Below, piece after piece: positions 45,752 through 54,491 of a stretch of DNA of 64,000 nucleotides. The notes under the pieces are model-generated. The model worked only from the letters and a program-made list of their open reading frames with translations. It searched no databases and was not told where the DNA came from. Source of the stretch: Falsiroseomonas frigidaquae (lineage in GTDB: Bacteria; Pseudomonadota; Alphaproteobacteria; Acetobacterales; Acetobacteraceae); contig NZ_JAAVTX010000001.1 in NCBI RefSeq assembly GCF_012163145.1, positions 62,001 to 126,000 on the forward strand, in the 5' to 3' direction. Made by a program: the position numbers and the translations under genes. How positions within the stretch are numbered: the first letter of the stretch is position 1; the number at the start of each line of letters is the position of its first letter.

Positions 45752-47070
45752 CCGGCGAGGTCGGCCGGCGCCACGCCGTCCGTCGCGGCCACCAGCGCCG
45801 CCACGGCATCCCGTACGTCCTGTTCGGAATGCTCGGCCGAGAGGAAGAAGCGCAGCCGTGCCAGCTTCTCCGGCACCGCCGGGAAGACGATGGGCAGCGC
45901 GTTGACGCCATGGTCCAGCAGCGCCGCCGAGACGCGGATGGCGCGCACGGAGCTGCCGAGCACCACGGGAACGATGCCCAGCCCCTCCGAATTTCCGGTG
46001 TCGAAGCCGCGCGACCGGCACAGGTCGCGGAACAGCGTGGCGTTGGCCTGCAGCTTGGTCACCCGCCAGGGTTCCGCCGCCATCACGTCCATCGCCGCGG
46101 CGGCGGAAGCCGCCAGCGGCGGCGACAGGCCGACGGAATAGACGAAGCCCGGCACGGTGTGGCGCATCCAGTCGATCAGGTCGCCGCGCGCCGCGATGTA
46201 GCCGCCGGCGGCACAGAGCGTCTTGGACAGGGTGCCCATCCAGATATCGACCTCGGCGGGATCGACCCCGGCGGCCTCGAACACCCCCTTGCCGGTGGCG
46301 CCGACGCAGCCCAGGCCATGCGCGTCATCCACCATCAGCCAGGCGTCGTGCTTGCGGGCGATGCGGACCAGCGCGGCCAGGTCCGGCACGTCGCCATCCA
46401 TGGAATAATGCCCCTCGACCAGCAGCAGCGCCCGCCCGGCGCTGCGCCGCACGCTGGCCATCTCGCGCTCCGCCGCGCGGGTGTCGTTATGGGCGAAGGA
46501 CACGCGCCGGGCGCCGGACAGCTTGGCCCCCTCGACGCAGGAATTGTGAATGGCGGCGTCGTGCACGATGACATCGCGCGGCCCCATCAGATGGCCGATG
46601 ACCGTCACATTCGTCGCATGCCCGCTGACGAAGGCGAGCGCCGCCTGCTGGCCGTAATGCGCCGCCAGCCGCCGCTCCAGCTCCCCATGCACCGGCCTTT
46701 CGCCGGAGACGAGGCGCGAGGCGCTGGCGGAGATGCCGTAGCGCGCCATGGCGTCCGCCGCCGCCTTGTGCAGGCGCGGGTCGCCGTTCAGCCCGAGATA
46801 GTCGTAGGAGCCGAAATTGATGGTGTCGCGGTTGCCGATCAGGCTGTGCGCCCCGGCCCTTCCCTCATGCGCGCGGAAGAACGGGCTTTCGATGGACAGC
46901 GCGCCCATCGCCTCCTGCATCAGGCCGAAATCGCGCAGCCCCTGGATGGCCCCGAAGCCCTTCTGGTCCGAGGCGGCCTGCGCCTCCTGCCCCTCGCGCC
47001 GCCGCGCAAGGCGTTGGACCAGCGCAAGCCGCGCGGCGTTGGAAAGGCCGAATCCCTGACCGCGACTCAT
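45748..47070 (-). CDS. Alpha-oxoamine synthase (serine palmitoyltransferase/RkpG-like)
   Basis: A 440-residue PLP enzyme that condenses an acyl thioester with an amino acid, losing CO2. It has a 60-residue N-terminal extension, INFGSYDYLGLNGDPRL, ASRLVSGERPVHGELE, HDAAIHNSCVEGA, VEGHYSMDGD, VDDAHGLG (PLP-ring Asp at about 248-249) and GTLSKTLCAAGGY with the Schiff-base Lys at about 283. BioF, KBL and SPT share this fold. The genome position behind a PKS without thioesterase suggests an acyl-ACP donor and chain release by condensation. The amino acid (Ser, Ala or Gly) is not readable. Confidence 0.9.
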   Translation of the reverse strand: MSRGQGFGLSNAARLALVQRLARRREGQEAQAASDQKGFGAIQGLRDFGLMQEAMGALSIESPFFRAHEGRAGAHSLIGNRDTINFGSYDYLGLNGDPRLHKAAADAMARYGISASASRLVSGERPVHGELERRLAAHYGQQAALAFVSGHATNVTVIGHLMGPRDVIVHDAAIHNSCVEGAKLSGARRVSFAHNDTRAAEREMASVRRSAGRALLLVEGHYSMDGDVPDLAALVRIARKHDAWLMVDDAHGLGCVGATGKGVFEAAGVDPAEVDIWMGTLSKTLCAAGGYIAARGDLIDWMRHTVPGFVYSVGLSPPLAASAAAAMDVMAAEPWRVTKLQANATLFRDLCRSRGFDTGNSEGLGIVPVVLGSSVRAIRVSAALLDHGVNALPIVFPAVPEKLARLRFFLSAEHSEQDVRDAVAALVAATDGVAPADLAG

Positions 47071-47105
47071 GCTCTGGTGCTGATCCTTAGCTGTCCCGCC
47101 GGCCG

Positions 47106-50100
47106 CTATTCGGCCGCACGTACCGCCCCGGCGCTCGGTTCGAAGGATTCCATCAAGGTGGAGATGGTGACCTCATCGCCCGGCGGCGCCAGCGCCGCAT
47201 CCGCGATCTGCCGTGCCAAGGCCCCCACCGTCAACTCCTCCGTGAGCGCGGCGAGCGCCACCTGCACCCCGAGGCGCTGTTCCAGCCCGCCGCGCAACTC
47301 CAGCGCGCCGAGGCTGTCGAGGCCGAGGCCGGTCACTGCCGCATCCGCCGCCACCGCCTCGGCCGGCAGCCGCAGGATGCGGGCGATCTCCTCCGTCACC
47401 AGGCGCAGGATCAGCGCCTCCGCCTCCGGCCGCGGCAGGGTGGGCAGGCGGGCGCGCAGGTCGTCCGAGGCCGCGGGAGCCTCCGCGCCGGCCAGCGCCG
47501 CCAGCATCGGCTCCGCCATGATCGGCAAGGCCAAGCGGCCTTCCCCGTTGGACAGCCGCACCAGCAGCGGCGCGGCATCGGCGGCGGCCAGCAGCGCCGG
47601 CAGGGCGGCGAGGGATTCCGCGGCGGTCATGCCGGTGACGCCGAGCCGGCGGTTCAGCTTCTCGGCCTTCTCCCGGTCATCGGCCAGCATGCCGACATCG
47701 GCGATCGGCCCCCAGCCGATGGCCAGCGCCGGCCGGCCGGCGGCGCGGCGGCGGCGGGCCAGCGCCTCCAGCGCCGCGTTGGCGGCGACGTAGTTGGCCT
47801 GGCCGGGATTGCCGAAGGTGGTGGTGGCGGAGCTGAACAGCAGGAAAAGCGTGAGCGGATCGCCCGCCGTCAGCCGGTCCAGATTCTCCGCCGCCCGCAG
47901 CTTCGGCGCCAGCACCCGGCGGAAGCGGGCCGTATCCATCGCCGTGGCGGCGCCGTCATCCAGCACCGCGGCGCAATGCACCACGCCGCCGATCGGCCGT
48001 GCCGCGCGGATTTTCGTCAGTGTCGCCCCAAGCGCCTCGGCATCCGCCGCATCGCACAGATGCAGGGCGGGACGGGCGCCGAGTGCCGAAAGCTCACGCA
48101 AGGCGGAAGCCGCTTCCTCGCCGCCGCTGCGGCCGATCAGCGCGAGGTGCTTCGCCCCCTGCCCGACCAGCCAGCGCGCGGTGGCGAGGCCGAAGCCGCG
48201 GGTGCCGCCGACGACGATCAGGGTCTGGTCGGCCGGCGGCGCCCAGGGGGCCGCCAGCGCCGGACGCTCCGCGGGCGGGCGGATCACCAGCTTGCCGATA
48301 TGGGCGGAGGCCTGCAGCGTGCGGAAGGCGGCCTCCACCTCCTCCGGCCCGAACAGCGCATGCGGCAGCGGCCGCAGCGAACCATCCTGCAGCCGGTCAC
48401 GCACCTGGCCGAGCAGGCGGGAGGCCTGGCCCGGGCGGGCGCGCGGCAACTCGTCCACATCCACCGCGAAGTAGCTGGCATTGCGGCGCAGCGGGCGGAT
48501 CGGCGCGCGGCGGTTCTCCACATAGTCCCGCTTGCCGAGCTCGACGAAGCGCCCGAACGGCTTCACCAGGCCCAGCGAGCGTTCCATCGCCTCCCCGGCC
48601 AGGGAGTTCAGCACCACGTCCACACCCTCCGGCCAGGCGGCGCGCAGCGCGTCGGCGAAGCCGGGGTCGCGGCTGTCCAGCACCAGCTCGGCGCCGGCGG
48701 CGCGCAGGAAGGCGCGCTTGGCGGCGCTGCCCGCGGTCATCGCGATGCGCGCGCCGATCGCCTGCGCCACCTGCAGCGCAGCGAGGCCCACCGCGCCGGC
48801 GCCACCATGGATCAGTACCGTCTCGCTGGCCTGCAAGTCGGCACAGGTCTCCAGCGCATGCAGCGCGGTCATGAAGGCGACCGGGATGGTCGCCGCCTGC
48901 ACCGGGTCCAGCCCCTCCGGCAGCGGCGCGATCGCCTCCACCCGGGTGATCACCCGCGCGGCGAGGGCGCCGGGGGCGAAGCCGAAGACGCGGGTGCCGG
49001 GGCGCAGCGCGACGCCCGGCCCGGCCTGTTCGACGATGCCGGCGCATTCCATGCCGAGCGTCGGCCCGGCGAAGCCTGCCTCCAGCACTTCCTCCGGCAG
49101 CAGCCCCTGCGCCCACATCAGGTCGCGGAAATTCAGGCCGGCGGCCTCGACGCGCAGCGCCACCTCCCCGGGTCCGGGGGCGCGGACCTCGGCAGGCTCC
49201 CAGCGCAGCGTGCCGAGCCGGCCCGGCTGGCCGATGCCGAGCGCCAGCGGCCCGCCGGGTGCCGGCGTCGTCAGGCCGCGTTGCAGGCGGGGCACCAGCC
49301 GTGCATCCGGGCCGAGCACCACCTCCGCCTCCGGCACCAGCTGGGCCAGTTCGGCGGCCAGGCGCCGCGCCGCGGCCTCCGGCGCCAGGCCGGGCGCCAG
49401 GTCGATGCGCCGCGGCCGCAGCGCCGGCATCTCATTCGTCAGCACCCGCGCCAGGCCCAGCAGGGCGGCGGCCTGCGGCACATGGCAGCCCTCCGGCGGC
49501 TGCAGCCCGCCCTGGGTCACCAGCACGAAGCCGCCGGCAACGCCAACGGCGGCTTCCGCCAGGCGGGTGACGGTGGCCAGCGTCGCGGCCAGCGCCGGCT
49601 CCTCCGGTGCCGCCAGCACCAGCAGGCGCACGCCGCGCAGGCTGCCGGCGGCGGGCATCTCGTCCAGCGTCGCCTGCTCCACCTCCGCCCCGCGGCGCCG
49701 CAGCCGCGCGGCCAGGGCATCGGCCAGCGGCGCCGATTCGGCATCCGCCAGCAGCAGGCTGCGCGGCGGCGCCGGGAGGGCGGCGGCGGAGGGTGGCGGC
49801 TGTTCGGCGGCCAGCAGCAGGGCCGGCCAGGGCGCACAGGAAAGCGGTTCGGCCACGGTGGCGCGGAAGCCGCCCTCCGCCAGACGGCCGAGCCACAACG
49901 CCGCATCCGGCAGCGCGCCGCCGGCCGAGCCACCTGCCGCATCCGGCCCGAGACCGGTCCACCAGGCCGGGTCCTGGCCGCAGACGAAGGTCCAGACGCG
50001 GCCCGGCAGGGGTTCCACCAGCAGCAGCGCGCCGCCTTCCGCCAGCGCCGGGCGCAGGGCGGCGGCGAGCGTGGTGCCCGCCTTGGCGCGGGCGGCCGGC

Positions 50101-53100
50101 GCCAGCCCGATGACGAGGTCAGCCACCAGCGGTGGCGGTGCATCCCCGAGGGGGTCCCAGACGACGCCGCGGATCTCGCTGCCCGCCGGCATGCCTTCCG
50201 GCAGTTCGGGCAGCGGCACCCGCCCCTCGCCGGCCGCGATATAGACCAGCGCGCGGCCCATCGGCGCCAGGCGCGCCAGCACGCGGCGCGCCAGCACGCC
50301 ACCGGCGGCGCCCACTTCCAGGATCCGCAGCGGCCGGGTTTCGGGCCAGGAGGCGGCGAGCGCGCCGACCGCGGCGGCCAGTGCCTCCGCCAATCGTGCC
50401 ATGCCCTCCCCCTGTGCCGGCGGCGGCGCCGGGTCGCGGGTGCGACCGCGCAACGCATCCGGCAGGCGTTCCGCGGCTTCGGCGATCCAGGCGAGGTCCA
50501 GCGCCAGCGCCGGCTGCTCCGCCAGCACCGATCGCCAGATCTCCGCGGCGTCCGGCAGCGCGTTGTCGGGCAGCAGGCGGATGCCGCCAGGCGTGCCCTT
50601 CTGCACCGGCTCCGCCGCGCCATCCTCGACCAGCGCGCGGCGCAGGAAGGCCTCGTAGGCCGAGGCCTCGGGGGCGGCTTCATGCAGGGAAGGCTCGGCG
50701 GCGTAGAGGCGCTGCGCGGCGGCGGCGACATGCGCCTCCAGCAGCAGGGTTGCCTCGGTCAGGTCCAGCGCTGCGGCGGCGGCGCGGGCGGCTTCCAGGG
50801 CGGGCGCGAGCGCCGGGGCGGGCGGCGCACCTTCGGCGGCCGGTGCCAGGCCGATGCGGTAGGCGGCATCCTCCGCATTCGCGGCGCCAGGCAGGGCGAA
50901 GCGCTGGAACACCGCATCCTCGATGCGGGCGACGATGCTGCCCACCGCATCGCGCAACACCATCCGCGCGGTGGCGGAGCGTGCGCCGCGGCGGGTCAGC
51001 GTGATCTCGGCACTCACCGCCGGCGCGGCGCCGGCCAGCGCCACCAGCCGGCCGAAGCGCACCGGCACCAGGCCTGTGCCAGGCGGCGGCGGCGATTCGG
51101 CCAGCAGCGCGAACAGCCCCTGCATGGCGCCATCCAGGCGGGAGGGGTGCAGCAGATAGCCGGCATCCGGCGGCGCCGATTCGGGCAGCGACAGCCGCAC
51201 CCGCACCTGCCCCGGAACCTGGGTCGGCGCCACGCTGTCCACCGCCGCGAAGGCCGGGCCATAGGTCAGGCCGAGCCGCGCCGCGATGCCGCGCAGGGCC
51301 GCGCCATCCAGCGCCGCCGGGCTGCCGCCCAGGCTGCCAAGGGGGGGGCCGGGTGGCAAGGCGGGCGGGGCCAGCGCCGCGGCCGTGGCGGCGCGCAGCT
51401 CGCCTTCCGCATGCAGCGCCCAGGCTTCCTCCGACAGACGGCGGCGGCCCTCGATGCGGAACAGGCCGGTGGCGGCATCCAGCGTGCAGCGCAATTCCCG
51501 CGCCCGTCCGTGTTCGAGCTGCACGGCGCGCAGGATGCGGAATTCCCCCACCTCCAGCGCCGCGGCGTCGGGGAAACGGGTGCGGGCGGCGGCCAGCGCC
51601 ATGTCGAGCATGCCCGAGGCCGGCAGCACCGCATCCGGGCCCAGCCGGTGGTCGGCCAGCCAGGGCATCAACTCCGTGTCCAGCGACACGGTCCAGACCG
51701 CCGCCTCCGCGCCCCGGCGGAAGCCGAGCAGCGGGTGGTCCTGCACCGGATCCACCAGCCGGCTCGCCTCCACCGTCTCCGGCTGCCAGACCGGCTTGCG
51801 GTCGAAGGGGGTCAGCGGCAGGCGGGTGGTGCCAATATCTGCGAAGGTCGGGCCGGCGAAGGCCGGGCCGCCGCGTGGATCAGCGCCGGCGGCAAAGGCG
51901 CGGTCGGCAATGGCGGGGAACGGGTCCGCGCCCTCGACATCCCGCTTGCTGAGGCTGACCAGGTTCGCCGCTTCCACCCCGGCCGCTCGCGCGGTCTCGC
52001 GCAGATAGGACTGCAGCACCGGGTTGGGGCCGATCTCGAGGAACAGCCGGGCGCCGCGGGCGATGGCGGTGCGCAGCGCAGGCTCGAACTTCACCGGCTG
52101 GCGCAGGTTGCGCCACCAGTACAGGGGACCCACCGCATCGCCCGCCAGCATCTCGCCGGTCACGGTCGAGACCATCGGCAGCTGGCCGGGCTGGCCGGCG
52201 AGCCCGATCAGTTCCTCCAGCAGCCCATCGCGCACCGCATCCATGGCGGCGCTGTGGAAGGCGTAGTCCAGGTCCAGCGGTACATAGGCGAAGCGCCGCG
52301 CCTCCGCCGCCTGCCGCAGTACGGCGAGGTCGGCCTCCGGCCCGGCCAGCGTCACCGCGGCGGGGCCGTTCAGCGCGCCGATCTCGACACGGGATTCCAG
52401 CCCGGCGGCGGCGATCAGCGCCGTGGCATCGGCCGCGGTGGCGCCCAGCGCCGCCATGCGGCCCTGGCCACGGGTGCGGTGCTGCTGGCGCGACCTTGCG
52501 ACCACCAGCCGTGCGGCGGCCGGCAGGTCCAGCAGGCCGGCGGCATGGGCCGCGGCCACTTCGCCCACCGAATGGCCGAGCACGAGGTCCGGCCGCAGCC
52601 CCTCCGCCGCCAGCGCCTGCAGGCTGGCCACCTGGATGGCGAACAGCAGCGGCTGGGCGATGTCGGTCGCGGCCAGCTGCTCCGCCGTCACGCCCGTCTC
52701 GACCATGGCGCGGGGCGACCAGCCGAGCAGCGGCGCCAGCGCGGCATCCGCCTGCGCCATGCCGGCGCGGAACGGGGCAGAGGTGGCGAGCGCCAGGCGA
52801 CCCATGCCGGCGAATTGCGCGCCATTGCCACTGAACACGAAGCACAGCCCGCCGGATGCTGCGGCGACGCCGGACACCGCCCTCGGCGCGCCACGGCGCC
52901 AATCGGCCAGTTGCGCGGCCAACGTCGGGCCATCCTCGCCTCGCAGCACCAGGCGATGCGGGTGCAGGTCGCGGTGCCGGGCGGCGCCACGGGCCAGCGC
53001 CGCGGCCTCCGCCGGCTCGGCCGCGACCAGCCGCGCCTCCCAATTCGCGGCCAGCGCGGACAGCGCGGCGGCGGAACGCGCCGAGAGCAGCAGCGGCGGC

Positions 53101-54452
53101 GGCGGGCCGGCCTTCGCGGCCCGCGCGAGACGCTTCGGCGCAGGCGCCGGGCCGAGCAGGACGGAGGCATTGGTGCCGCCGAAGCCGAAGGAATTCACCC
53201 CCACCACCGGCTGCGCGATATCCGCCAGCGGCTCCAGCGCCGCCGGGACGCGGATGTTCAGCCCGGCGAAGTCGATGTTCGGATTGGGCTCGCCCTGGTG
53301 CAGCGTGGCCGGCACCTGCCGCCGTTCCAGCACCAGCATCGCCTTGGCCAGCCCGGCAACGCCGGAGGCCGGCTCCAGATGCCCGATATTGGACTTGATG
53401 GACCCCACCGGCAGCGGCGCATCGCGGCCCGCAGCGGCCTGGCCGATCGCCCAGGCCTCGGCCGGGTCGCCCGCCTGGGTGCCGGTGCCATGCGCTTCCC
53501 AATAGGCCAGGCGATCGGCGGTGACGCCGGCATCCTGCATCACCTGGCGGATCAGCTTGGCCTGCGAATCGCGGTTCGGCAGCGACAGGCCGATGCTGCG
53601 GCCCACCGCGCTGACGCCGCTCGCCAGGATCACGCCACGTATCGAATCGCCGGCCGCCAGCGCGGCATCCAGCGGCTTCAGCAGGAAGGCCGCCGAACCC
53701 TCCGCCCGCACATAGCCATCCGCCCCCGCCGTGAAGGCGCGGCAGCGCCCGGTGGGGGACAGCATGCCGGCGCGGGAGAAGCCGACGAAGGGGAACGGCG
53801 AGAGCAGCATCTGCACCCCCGCCACCACCGCCGCTTCCAGACGACCCTCCGCCAGCGCCTGGCAGGCCGCGTGCAGCGCGACGAGGGAGGAGGCGCAGGC
53901 GGTGTCGATGGTCTCGGCCGGGCCGCGCAGGTCGAAGACATTGGTCAGCCGGTTGGACAGGATCGACAGCGCATTGCCGGTCATGAAGTACCGGTCGCCA
54001 CCCGCGTGATCCAGGAGGCGCAGATCGCCGTAGTCGGTGGAGGAACCGCCGACGAAGACGCCGACATCGCGCCCCGCCAGGGCGGAGGGCCGCACCCCGG
54101 CATCCTCCATCGCCGCCAGCGTCACCTCCAGCAGCAGGCGCTGCTGCGGGTCCATCTCCGCGGCCTCACGCGGTGAGATGCCGAAGGCGCCGGCATCGAA
54201 GCCGCGCACATCGCCCAGCGCTCCGGCGGCGAAGGTATAGGCGCGCCCCGGCTCGCTGCGGCGCGGATGCAGGAAGGCGGCCTGGTTGAAGCGGTCCGCC
54301 GGCAGGGTGGAGACGGCATCGCGGCCGGATTCCAGCAGGGACCACAGCGCTTCGGCATCGGCGGCCCCGGGCAACCGGCAGCCCATGCCGAGGATGGCGA
54401 TGGGCATTGCGGCACGCTGCTGGGCCACCCGGGGAGGACGGGTGGATTTCAT
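47106..54452 (-). CDS. Type I reducing polyketide synthase (KS-AT-DH-[MT-like]-ER-KR-ACP), RkpA-like
   Basis: A 2448-residue megasynthase. KS: DTACASS (Cys 186), EAHGTGT (His 321), KSNIGHLE (His 358). AT: GHSVG (Ser 628) and YAFHS (730-734), which points to malonyl-CoA. DH: HRLGPDAVLP (His 935) and DGAMQ (Asp 1107). About 1220-1550: a methyltransferase-like fold with only EVGAAGG left of the SAM motif. ER: GGAGAVGLAALQVA (about 1883-1896). KR: GGTRGFG (2082-2088) and QANYVAAN (Tyr 2221). ACP: GLDSL (Ser 2380). All reductive domains look active, so a saturated chain is expected. There is no thioesterase. AAAGGGG precedes ATG 54452. Confidence 0.93.
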   Translation of the reverse strand: MKSTRPPRVAQQRAAMPIAILGMGCRLPGAADAEALWSLLESGRDAVSTLPADRFNQAAFLHPRRSEPGRAYTFAAGALGDVRGFDAGAFGISPREAAEMDPQQRLLLEVTLAAMEDAGVRPSALAGRDVGVFVGGSSTDYGDLRLLDHAGGDRYFMTGNALSILSNRLTNVFDLRGPAETIDTACASSLVALHAACQALAEGRLEAAVVAGVQMLLSPFPFVGFSRAGMLSPTGRCRAFTAGADGYVRAEGSAAFLLKPLDAALAAGDSIRGVILASGVSAVGRSIGLSLPNRDSQAKLIRQVMQDAGVTADRLAYWEAHGTGTQAGDPAEAWAIGQAAAGRDAPLPVGSIKSNIGHLEPASGVAGLAKAMLVLERRQVPATLHQGEPNPNIDFAGLNIRVPAALEPLADIAQPVVGVNSFGFGGTNASVLLGPAPAPKRLARAAKAGPPPPLLLSARSAAALSALAANWEARLVAAEPAEAAALARGAARHRDLHPHRLVLRGEDGPTLAAQLADWRRGAPRAVSGVAAASGGLCFVFSGNGAQFAGMGRLALATSAPFRAGMAQADAALAPLLGWSPRAMVETGVTAEQLAATDIAQPLLFAIQVASLQALAAEGLRPDLVLGHSVGEVAAAHAAGLLDLPAAARLVVARSRQQHRTRGQGRMAALGATAADATALIAAAGLESRVEIGALNGPAAVTLAGPEADLAVLRQAAEARRFAYVPLDLDYAFHSAAMDAVRDGLLEELIGLAGQPGQLPMVSTVTGEMLAGDAVGPLYWWRNLRQPVKFEPALRTAIARGARLFLEIGPNPVLQSYLRETARAAGVEAANLVSLSKRDVEGADPFPAIADRAFAAGADPRGGPAFAGPTFADIGTTRLPLTPFDRKPVWQPETVEASRLVDPVQDHPLLGFRRGAEAAVWTVSLDTELMPWLADHRLGPDAVLPASGMLDMALAAARTRFPDAAALEVGEFRILRAVQLEHGRARELRCTLDAATGLFRIEGRRRLSEEAWALHAEGELRAATAAALAPPALPPGPPLGSLGGSPAALDGAALRGIAARLGLTYGPAFAAVDSVAPTQVPGQVRVRLSLPESAPPDAGYLLHPSRLDGAMQGLFALLAESPPPPGTGLVPVRFGRLVALAGAAPAVSAEITLTRRGARSATARMVLRDAVGSIVARIEDAVFQRFALPGAANAEDAAYRIGLAPAAEGAPPAPALAPALEAARAAAAALDLTEATLLLEAHVAAAAQRLYAAEPSLHEAAPEASAYEAFLRRALVEDGAAEPVQKGTPGGIRLLPDNALPDAAEIWRSVLAEQPALALDLAWIAEAAERLPDALRGRTRDPAPPPAQGEGMARLAEALAAAVGALAASWPETRPLRILEVGAAGGVLARRVLARLAPMGRALVYIAAGEGRVPLPELPEGMPAGSEIRGVVWDPLGDAPPPLVADLVIGLAPAARAKAGTTLAAALRPALAEGGALLLVEPLPGRVWTFVCGQDPAWWTGLGPDAAGGSAGGALPDAALWLGRLAEGGFRATVAEPLSCAPWPALLLAAEQPPPSAAALPAPPRSLLLADAESAPLADALAARLRRRGAEVEQATLDEMPAAGSLRGVRLLVLAAPEEPALAATLATVTRLAEAAVGVAGGFVLVTQGGLQPPEGCHVPQAAALLGLARVLTNEMPALRPRRIDLAPGLAPEAAARRLAAELAQLVPEAEVVLGPDARLVPRLQRGLTTPAPGGPLALGIGQPGRLGTLRWEPAEVRAPGPGEVALRVEAAGLNFRDLMWAQGLLPEEVLEAGFAGPTLGMECAGIVEQAGPGVALRPGTRVFGFAPGALAARVITRVEAIAPLPEGLDPVQAATIPVAFMTALHALETCADLQASETVLIHGGAGAVGLAALQVAQAIGARIAMTAGSAAKRAFLRAAGAELVLDSRDPGFADALRAAWPEGVDVVLNSLAGEAMERSLGLVKPFGRFVELGKRDYVENRRAPIRPLRRNASYFAVDVDELPRARPGQASRLLGQVRDRLQDGSLRPLPHALFGPEEVEAAFRTLQASAHIGKLVIRPPAERPALAAPWAPPADQTLIVVGGTRGFGLATARWLVGQGAKHLALIGRSGGEEAASALRELSALGARPALHLCDAADAEALGATLTKIRAARPIGGVVHCAAVLDDGAATAMDTARFRRVLAPKLRAAENLDRLTAGDPLTLFLLFSSATTTFGNPGQANYVAANAALEALARRRRAAGRPALAIGWGPIADVGMLADDREKAEKLNRRLGVTGMTAAESLAALPALLAAADAAPLLVRLSNGEGRLALPIMAEPMLAALAGAEAPAASDDLRARLPTLPRPEAEALILRLVTEEIARILRLPAEAVAADAAVTGLGLDSLGALELRGGLEQRLGVQVALAALTEELTVGALARQIADAALAPPGDEVTISTLMESFEPSAGAVRAAE

Positions 54453-54491
54453 GACAAGGCCCCTTTCAGGGTCGGCCTGCGCGGGCGGCGG

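Noticed and set aside
47976-54176. Open frame of 2066 codons on the plus strand opposite the PKS gene
   Set aside because: It has no recognisable domain, is rich in Gly, Arg, Gln and His as expected for a GC-rich antisense frame, and lies opposite a protein with seven intact domain signatures.
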